This document shows, piece by piece, positions 27,001 through 29,451 of a DNA stretch of 29,451 bases. The position numbers were made by a program, and so were the translations under genes. The number at the start of each line of letters is the position of its first letter. Within the stretch, counting starts at the first letter, position 1. Source of the stretch: a virus; the IMG/VR virus record IMGVR_UViG_3300007276_003333, positions 1 through 29,451 of that record; one strand, 5' to 3'. A model generated the notes under the pieces. The model was not told the origin of the DNA. It saw only the letters and a list, made by a program, of their open reading frames with translations, and did no database searches.

Positions 27001-27161
27001 CCGCCCAATCCTTGAGATTGAGCGGCAAAAGAACGTCCAGCAGACGCAGAAGCTTGTCCAAGTCTAGTTTGACTTCTACCAAGAGTATCGGTAGCATCAG
27101 TTACACGGTCTGCTCCACTTTCAACAAAATCAGTTCTTATGGTATTTCTAATAGTAGCCAA
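18042..27161 (-). CDS. Tape measure protein
   Basis: This 3039-residue protein sits directly after the chaperone pair, as in lambda-like tail operons. Residues 1-250 resemble TP901/PhageMin-type tape measure starts (GVYAGAA-like Gly/Ala helix, then ELGQSGPK-like and NLTDAMTRVVRGAAK segments). Hydrophobic stretches occur at about 267-294 (TMLLFLGVLTLVF) and 427-467 (FGIIAVAQLVGTIF). Residues about 500-2750 are almost continuous coiled coil, rich in Ala, Glu, Lys, Gln and Leu. A Gly/Met-rich segment follows (about 2885-2940), and the C-terminal motif PAMLEPGEFVMRRPAAKSIG (about 2952-2973) is typical of tape measures. The start is TTG, since no Met occurs in the first hundred residues and AAGGGGAT precedes it. 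At about 0.15 nm per residue it predicts a tail near 450 nm. It sets tail length and is ejected with DNA. Confidence 0.95.
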   Translation of the reverse strand: MATIRNTIRTDFVESGADRVTDATDTLGRSQTRLGQASASAGRSFAAQSQGLGGLVGAYAGAAATVFALQAAFDALSKAAQAENIVRGTSALASEIGQSGPKILQSIKDITQGQLTLEEASNSANLALSSGFNTKQIEDLSKVALGASRALGRNLTDAMTRVVRGAAKMEPELLDELGIFTRIEPAVDAYARKMNIAASTMTDFERRQAFLNAVIDEGTRKFANIDVNGQSAQKSLEQLSVKVVELGTQFGQLINEFLLPVVNFFKNDFGNTMLLFLGVLTLVFSKAGAIVGGFATNGIASLAAFTTRMSDAAANMGTLDLSGVETSAQTARDHAYNTNDGQQRQGSFNPRIAGETAENTAELSRAVAAQSDGTLNNTRALRANNAVLERNRDLLAEGAPRRRYLNRLIEINTEAINSSNRASRGLARTTELLQTGVRGLGVAFNILGKAVNAIFGIIAVAQLVGTIFDVDILGAVLDRFSAITAATKRLDDGFAALISTTSASGASIAEQFKSIGSDTEAIEGIKARVIALRDAVKDEAVIFKTRNDMVDASFEKFDKLNAGTAKFKNFQARKKEGITGQIDVGQEAIDTAAGTTINSAEGPKMGGSAALTGEIERANELIFEQNKLMLVNGQFTKFNLLDTERQNKLLEMQAELSDKILNIERFRRNIKASAGGTQKTEATNAEKQLFIQNKITETIKEINRLYEENPESEALQTARENLIIEKKFQDLLEKRMESYPALAAGLSQATGKSIEDIGESISKVFDGKDIDLFGEKLVKIGGKFDYAIQSKEVKDLAEAFVIADSTLSDLTNGFENGATTSSAMSKGIFGIKSQLEAIKDQGKENTPLFQRLEKELKQLEAYNDELKRSEALGKAIDKAFGSQIKAADNAISSGDISQYGTLATDDETRLTNQRELLTLASQEAAIAQQGFKTRKDQVRELNRQFDGLKGIRAEQLKMNEADEDKVAQGRKAQKAAKGVALEMSKNLTTQIEAESKKEQKLKDQLKILNHEMMIKGLIVAETIKEIEVREAAAGREQMIKVTEKRLELLKAVNNIQQQQFEQEAAMTAENNKRLNIQREIVIAQRQGAAAAVLAAKESAVGIQGGLLETDAAQGANTQLEQRKALISMEKDLAVSSLQEEKNILNEQAEFENTKINIERQIIKDRQDQIDKEISQLEAQNQLEIAIQAAKTRQSVQAIKDQKDNLKRDADLNKIKLDKDRINIAAQRAIRVIDQTILDRQMKLAEVNEAFVYEFSTAINKLAEVVDIIKDTSTAPIPALDLSTKLIADLNTLADTQGAVFLKQGDILDQQETQITLNAEGIDKILEAELGLADTKIANIEALGVKELELLRTKQAGSLQELKAEKSLLSNKLETLNLADQQEAQALTTSLAAIDEKIKSEEMVALVANQTAEAALRQANEEKRLNDDLSTRKLTALENEKNALGVQARVAQQLHDIEKNNLTVLAMEKMSRDEALKVSEHALEIEKLTLDIANNLTDQLINEKKVRQEILAIENQLLTAQAEGAAIAAKAGAARSATEDQIKVQNFIADNRISGAAAAAIESSLKLKSLEQERQVIQSKIEESKRTAEVAADAADTALSIEQEISNLTVKRLTEEKDFVMSALELEVKKLDNSRIELAAATETNKKQIAVLELQRTAAATADRLASENRQNEYTLLKAKNQFLIDQIKFSKADIAARKDLAVEANPEMDTTNIDRLLASTELTTQLEAQNTALTQQEVLVGEIGVIQAQATEQQFKDKIELLNLENSLNDARIANIDSEIARQGALTVLQLSAIQDKIDAEKANFALAQQKAAAQSALEGQQNANKLADLEAQKEALIDQANIHNAQLLNSIKAENFAIQDTIKGLERELELLEAQAGIQQKQQELAEREADQANIRFAREESLRQSEQQLTLDRLRSDNEFRVSQALIEQLDIKKQIANVDAQIEKSTRETAKINASTERASFEASEQIRVQKLITDNQLSGAAAAILQNQLVTDNINNQKKLLDDQVTETERLLSDELAAAQESENIRLRGVALEVERLEAEKAFLIREQNFEKIKLQNAIKDLEFKMEANTLRKEIIELEKNAALETLRINTQQKLDQIDILKARNESVIKELKLVEKQAALEIQRRRTHAMVTGTPAQLGGLSDLADQSQVIGGLEEQNRLLDDQKKLITDIADVEKNKINNNATGQQTLLDKANQLLELEKQSIETRLQENITINKEKLTAIDDQIRLIKEASNLEGDLVRRNRDLTKAGAAEKLADLEKQKKALEDQVRIQQGQLLNAVTQEIQKQQEKTVEFDKQITALKKQLELQKLLNNEKVIQKTGQIQQRLDTASLSVDKARLNSLKQTQSINASNRAANLADFKMDQKRAKMQSDINMAKANAAASGAQAGISAAATKETATLQNKLDRSILNQRDTVMLQVKLAEVNLKAALASAGVKAGLAKEERAAALEELTRKKELLAEEKKNSVEAFAEEKEMLLAQQAILAEEDRMRLEAKQTALDTIKRQEAILIAQRADALEKNRLANEQRLFDLDLLEKQYKFIQDKRALDMDTLAKQAEVAGTDMPIQTDADRKLNQTIEDALSAIGVNKQRSGDIKTGQDALTNNNFDTQEKIRKLEQTGLLMELESIRKINDLNSKNRVQDLLHLDTRAAQAAAQFIKQGEMLGLEEEMIEANFVAKMQAAGAEASAARELFKITKERLEYQLTAEAKLKDMVEALITNINDGLGNAINKVFDNIAEGKSIKDGLGDIFADTFENIRKTVLQKTLIEPAKDAFRGLVGNLIPGLGLNEEKGADNAKVIDGALLTTSGSAGGPSPAEKMKEDVEKKGMEFFDGFKEKAMNVFGSMKEGIGNFGTTALDTFKGLGGSLGNIFSSVTSGLGSLFGGGGAGGGGGLMSSIMGMFGGGAAGGGGGFMSTIMGMFGGAATGGLVGMTGVRNMAAGGQVNALRDRVPAMLEPGEFVMRRPAAKSIGAGNLSRMNATGAAGMGNVQFNIVNEGEPKSAEQQGQPKFDADKIVIDVVMRDLQSNGPIRNALRSG
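18381..18491 (-). repeat. Tandem Gly/Met repeat in tape measure C-terminus
   Basis: Two adjacent units of 54 and 57 nt (18381-18434 and 18435-18491) encode near-identical peptides, GGGGGLMSSIMGMFGGGAA and GGGGGFMSTIMGMFGGAA. Each joins a glycine hinge to a short hydrophobic helix. The differences are scattered point changes and a codon indel. The hydrophobic units could contact membrane or the tail tip during ejection, which is inference. Confidence 0.85.
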
Positions 27162-27180
27162 CAGTTATCCCCTTATACTT

Positions 27181-27483
27181 TTACTTACGTGACTTTGCTT
27201 GCTGGGCATAATATTTTCCTAATAAAGATTCTGCTTCTTTTAATAGATTAAATACTGCACGTCTGTCATCAATTTCGTAGATATCCATGATAGTACCGAG
27301 ACCACTATAGTCTTTTCCTAGCCAAGTACCGTTCATGCCTTCCCATATGTCAGGAAGAGCATTAAGAACAGTTAGAGCTTGTTGACACTCTAGAGATAGA
27401 TTAGAACCGTCTTGAGGTAAATCTTCCTCTTTTGGCTCCCAACCCATCTGTTCGCACATCAATAGATATTGATCTGCTGTCAT
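27181..27483 (-). CDS. Tail assembly chaperone, T-type frame (expressed by -1 frameshift)
   Basis: This is the downstream frame of a G/T-type chaperone pair: 100 residues from the in-frame ATG (MTADQYLLMCEQMGWEPKEE), with helical content and a Lys/Arg tail (QQAKSRK). Its position between the short chaperone and the tape measure is that of lambda T. The frame stays open upstream of the ATG to 27531, and the added codons read LTDYLQSSFGGGG. Ribosomes that slip back one base at 27522-27528 would therefore make a 256-residue fusion (143 plus 113 residues). The ATG does have GGAGG nearby, but only 1 nt away and inside the proposed hairpin, so independent initiation looks poor. The fusion is expected to bind the tape measure and recruit tail tube subunits, then be absent from the virion. 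Confidence 0.85.
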   Translation of the reverse strand: MTADQYLLMCEQMGWEPKEEDLPQDGSNLSLECQQALTVLNALPDIWEGMNGTWLGKDYSGLGTIMDIYEIDDRRAVFNLLKEAESLLGKYYAQQAKSRK

Positions 27484-27489
27484 ACCTCC

Positions 27490-27528
27490 ACCCCCAAAAG
27501 AACTTTGGAGGTAGTCAGTTAGTTTTTT
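27490..27528 (-). promoter_or_regulatory. Programmed -1 ribosomal frameshift site and stimulatory hairpin
   Basis: In the minus-strand reading of the short chaperone, the last codons are aca aaa aac taa, containing the slippery heptamer A AAA AAC (27528-27522) directly before the stop (27521-27519). After a 9 nt spacer, ACCTCCAAAG (27512-27503) pairs with TTTTGGGGGT (27499-27490) around a TTC loop, giving about ten pairs with two G-T wobbles. The -1 frame has a TGA at 27534-27532 and then no stop until 27181. The slip must therefore occur in the 13 nt that hold the heptamer. The same short sequence also encloses the ribosome site of the downstream ATG. This is the architecture conserved in lambda-like tail chaperone genes. 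Confidence 0.85.
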
Positions 27529-27950
27529 GTGTCAGTTTCGCCTTTTTTAACGGAAAACTGCTCAAAGTCATTCATAGTATCTGTTACAAATTGATCAAAA
27601 ATTGTTGAATTTTTCAAAAGTTCAATTGCATCTTCCATAGAATACTCTACTTCTTCACTGGCGTCCATTGCTGAAATGTCAACAGGTAAAAGAACCGGTA
27701 AATGTTTTACCTTGAGTCCTTTCCATCCTGCAACAGCTTTTTCTGCATATGCTTCAAGAAATTTTTCATTGTCAACTTCTTCTTCACGTTGACGAGTACG
27801 TTTGTTAAACTTATAGGTAAGTGCTTTGTTACGTACTTTCATAAGATCTTCGCGTGTAAGATAACGAAGATGAATTTCAAAACCTTCAATATCTGGAAAC
27901 TCAACCCAGGTTGCGGTTTCTTTGGCGATTAAACCTTTAATTTTACTCAT
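27519..27950 (-). CDS. Tail assembly chaperone, G-type
   Basis: This 143-residue protein lies between the tail tube and the tape measure, the lambda G position. It reads MSKIKGLIAKETATWVEFPD, then IHLRYLTREDLMKVRNKALTYKF, a Lys/Arg/Glu-rich patch and a C-terminal helical acidic segment (EEVEYSMEDAIELLKNSTIF and DFEQFSVKKG). The pattern of an N-terminal beta region (substrate-specification style wording such as EFPDIEGFEIHLRYL) and a C-terminal helical region is typical of siphophage chaperones. The frame is open to a GTG at 27983. I choose the ATG at 27950 because GAGGGG (27959-27964) sits 8 nt upstream, whereas the GTG has no ribosome site and lies in the repeat region. Its final codons contain the frameshift site. 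It should coat the tape measure during tail assembly. Confidence 0.85.
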   Translation of the reverse strand: MSKIKGLIAKETATWVEFPDIEGFEIHLRYLTREDLMKVRNKALTYKFNKRTRQREEEVDNEKFLEAYAEKAVAGWKGLKVKHLPVLLPVDISAMDASEEVEYSMEDAIELLKNSTIFDQFVTDTMNDFEQFSVKKGETDTKN

Positions 27951-27977
27951 AATTTTTTCCCCTCTAGGATAATAAAC

Positions 27978-28074
27978 GAACACCCACTACGTATCTGCTT
28001 GTCTTTGGTGAGGGGGAACCTAGACTCGCAAGTAATGGGTGTTCTTCTGGTTAATAATGTGGTGTTCCCCCTCA
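27978..28074 (-). promoter_or_regulatory. Interleaved inverted repeats (possible pseudoknot or attenuator)
   Basis: This lies within the 144 nt gap (27951-28094) between the tail tube stop and the chaperone start. In minus-strand order: TGAGGGGGAAC (28074-28064), GAACACCCATTAC (28044-28032), GTTCCCCCTCA (28019-28009) and GTAGTGGGTGTTC (27990-27978). The first and third arms are perfect 11 bp complements. The second and fourth pair over 13 bp with one G-T wobble. The pairs cross, as in an H-type pseudoknot. The third arm also holds CCCCTC, complementary to the chaperone ribosome site GAGGGG (27959-27964), so the arm has two competing partners. No strong U-tract follows, so a classical terminator is unlikely. 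The rest of the gap is AT-rich with no other feature. Confidence 0.65.
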
Positions 28075-28094
28075 GAAACACATTAATTTTTTAG

Positions 28095-29405
28095 TTAGCT
28101 TTTGATAGCTACAATTTCAACTTCTCCGCCATCGCCTTTATTAGCATCAGTTTCCTGCGCTAAGAAATCGACACTCATAGAGATAACATCTTCAGTTTGA
28201 ATCGCTGGGAAACTAAACTGTGCTGCATTCATTTGGAAAGCAACATATGGAGCAGTAGTTCCGCCAATAATAACATTAGCATTAGATGTTTGAGCAGAGT
28301 TAGTGCGACTATCTTCACTAATATTACGTAAGAATCCTGCAGACTCTAAATCTCCACTACGTAGATACATAGTAGTAGAACCACTTACAGATCTAGTTCC
28401 TGAGAACTGACCAATTGGCTCATTAAGTGCAGAGATTTGCTCTGGAGTGAGATATGTAATATTGTTATTATACTCGAAGTTCATAGAAGTTACTGGGAAA
28501 GTAAACTTTTCATCAGAAGCTGATGCAGTTGCTTTATGGTGGAACTCAATAGCACTCAAACGATTCTTAATAAATGAGTTAGTAGTTACTGTACCAGCAA
28601 CATTCATAGTATTAAATGGGTGATAAGAAGATGCTGCGCTAAGTGCATGAGCATTAGAGTTACCCACAACAGCTGTACCACCAGCATTTTTAATACCACC
28701 AAAGGTTGCAACAGCAATATCTCTAGGAGCACCTGTAAGTTCTTTCATAACAGTACCGAATCCGCTCCAAGTAACAGTAGCAATATCTTCGATACCTGCA
28801 TCAACAGATGCTGAATTAACAGTAGCTTTATCTACCTGATAAATAACATTATCAAGTTTAAAGTACATAAAGTATTCTGGGGCAACAGCCCAATTAGATG
28901 TTGAAGCGTGAATACGAGTTCCAGCTGCGATAGTATTAGTTTTTAGAGTACCACCAGTTTGCCAAATAGATTGCTCTGCTACACGAGTAGCTGCTACTTG
29001 CGATTTTGCAGCAGCAAGAGTACTTGAAGTAAGAGCTTGCCACATATACCAATCTGCAAGAGGTTTTGTATTACCTGATTCATTAGTTTTTGCAGTAGTG
29101 CCGTTAGCAGCACCAGTAGTTTCTACGCCTGTTGGACGCATATATACTTGAATATTCCAATCAACAGGGTTGATTGCAGTATTAAATCTTTGTTGTGAAC
29201 GATCAGGGCTAAGACCTGATTCGAGGGAAGTGATGTCTTGAGTAGCTGATGTAGAAGTAGCAGCAAAACCAGCCAATACCTCAAGTTTCCAGGTGTTAGC
29301 TGGAGTCATCGCAACAGCAACTGAGGCAGAACCACTAGTGGTACCAAGTATGTCAACTGTTGAAAAGAACACTTCAGAATTTCTCTGTAAATTGAGAGAT
29401 GCCAT
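28095..29405 (-). CDS. Major tail tube protein (probable)
   Basis: This 436-residue protein is rich in Ala, Ser, Thr and Asn, with predicted beta strands throughout and no membrane segment or signal peptide. It begins MASLNLQRNSEVFFSTVDIL and ends with FSFPAIQTEDVISMSVDFLA followed by an acidic tail. The residues SVDFLAQET near the C-terminus are of the kind seen at the last strand of tube proteins. The assignment rests mainly on position: it is the last gene before the frameshifted chaperone pair and the tape measure, where siphophages place the tube gene. A strong ribosome site (AAGGAG, about 7 nt before the ATG) fits a highly expressed structural protein. It is longer than lambda V (about 250), so it may carry an extra Ig-like or surface domain. 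It would polymerise around the tape measure. Confidence 0.75.
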   Translation of the reverse strand: MASLNLQRNSEVFFSTVDILGTTSGSASVAVAMTPANTWKLEVLAGFAATSTSATQDITSLESGLSPDRSQQRFNTAINPVDWNIQVYMRPTGVETTGAANGTTAKTNESGNTKPLADWYMWQALTSSTLAAAKSQVAATRVAEQSIWQTGGTLKTNTIAAGTRIHASTSNWAVAPEYFMYFKLDNVIYQVDKATVNSASVDAGIEDIATVTWSGFGTVMKELTGAPRDIAVATFGGIKNAGGTAVVGNSNAHALSAASSYHPFNTMNVAGTVTTNSFIKNRLSAIEFHHKATASASDEKFTFPVTSMNFEYNNNITYLTPEQISALNEPIGQFSGTRSVSGSTTMYLRSGDLESAGFLRNISEDSRTNSAQTSNANVIIGGTTAPYVAFQMNAAQFSFPAIQTEDVISMSVDFLAQETDANKGDGGEVEIVAIKS

Positions 29406-29426
29406 GTTATTTCTCCTTAATTTTCT

Positions 29427-29438
29427 AGCCTATAGGCT
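29427..29438. repeat. 12 bp perfect palindrome upstream of tail tube gene
   Basis: AGCCTATAGGCT is a perfect 12 bp palindrome about 22 nt upstream of the tail tube start codon and 10 nt upstream of its ribosome site. As RNA it would be only a 4 bp stem with a TATA loop, and no U-tract follows on either strand. It might be a protein-binding site or a weak processing hairpin, or it may be chance. Nothing else is visible between it and the window edge. Confidence 0.35.
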
Positions 29439-29451
29439 GTGTTTAGATTAA

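Noticed and set aside
27543-27551. Upstream GTTAAAAAA run as an alternative slippery site
   Set aside because: A -1 slip here meets TGA at 27534-27532 before reaching the T-type frame, and the heptamer does not allow good re-pairing of both tRNAs. Only the later A AAA AAC works.
27951-27983. GTG start at 27983 for the short chaperone
   Set aside because: There is no ribosome site upstream. The GAGGGG before the ATG at 27950 lies within this extension, and the GTG falls in the inverted-repeat arm.
27978-28074. Classical rho-independent terminator after the tail tube gene
   Set aside because: The loop is over 40 nt and only GTTTATTAT follows, without a proper U-tract. The downstream chaperones also have to be expressed. 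Attenuation remains possible.
1-29451. CRISPR array, tRNA, integrase or att site, toxin-antitoxin or defence genes
   Set aside because: No regularly spaced direct repeats, no cloverleaf-like sequence and no recombinase or defence motifs were seen. The repeats present are intragenic protein-coding modules.

Overview
The window is the tail-morphogenesis block of an AT-rich, tailed double-stranded DNA phage or provirus with a lambda-like long flexible tail (siphovirus type). Every convincing gene is on the minus strand, so transcription runs from high to low coordinates. Genes are packed with 1-44 nt overlaps or gaps of about 10-35 nt, as in one long late operon. The only larger gaps lie at 555-625 and 27951-28094. 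There are no tRNAs, integrase, CRISPR arrays, insertion sequences or host housekeeping genes. The fibre repeat style, the AT bias and the paired radical SAM genes recall marine phages, but the host cannot be fixed from this sequence.

In transcription order: a probable major tail tube protein (28095-29405); a 144 nt gap with two interleaved perfect inverted repeats; the two tail assembly chaperone reading frames (27519-27950 and 27181-27483), joined by what looks like a textbook programmed -1 frameshift (slippery A AAA AAC, 9 nt spacer, hairpin); a 3039-residue tape measure protein (18042-27161); then a lambda M-L-K-I-J-like tail tip series. That series has an M-like protein with an inserted LamG/lectin-like domain (16417-18030), an L-like protein with a C-terminal four-cysteine Fe-S signature (14150-16417), a radical SAM enzyme (12982-14193), two separate NlpC/P60 cysteine peptidases (12611-13000 and 12202-12627), a separate JAMM metalloprotease (11846-12217), an I-like beta-grasp/membrane protein (11167-11877) and a 1996-residue J-like central tip protein (5187-11177). 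Lambda K is one JAMM plus NlpC/P60 polypeptide. Here those functions are split over three genes.

Beyond J lie receptor-facing and accessory genes: a tail-collar fibre (3927-5186), an acidic protein with a repeated short motif (3320-3916), a repeat-built fibre (1627-3303), a second radical SAM/SPASM-type enzyme (626-1627) and two small conserved-looking phage proteins (189-554 and 5-199).

The most unusual content is the pair of radical SAM enzymes inside the tail operon, one of them wedged exactly between the Fe-S tip protein and the tail peptidases. Their substrates are unknown. A plausible but unproven reading is that they modify a tail or fibre component. The other two prominent signals are RNA-level: the chaperone frameshift cassette, and a possible pseudoknot or ribosome-binding-site switch between the tail tube and chaperone genes.
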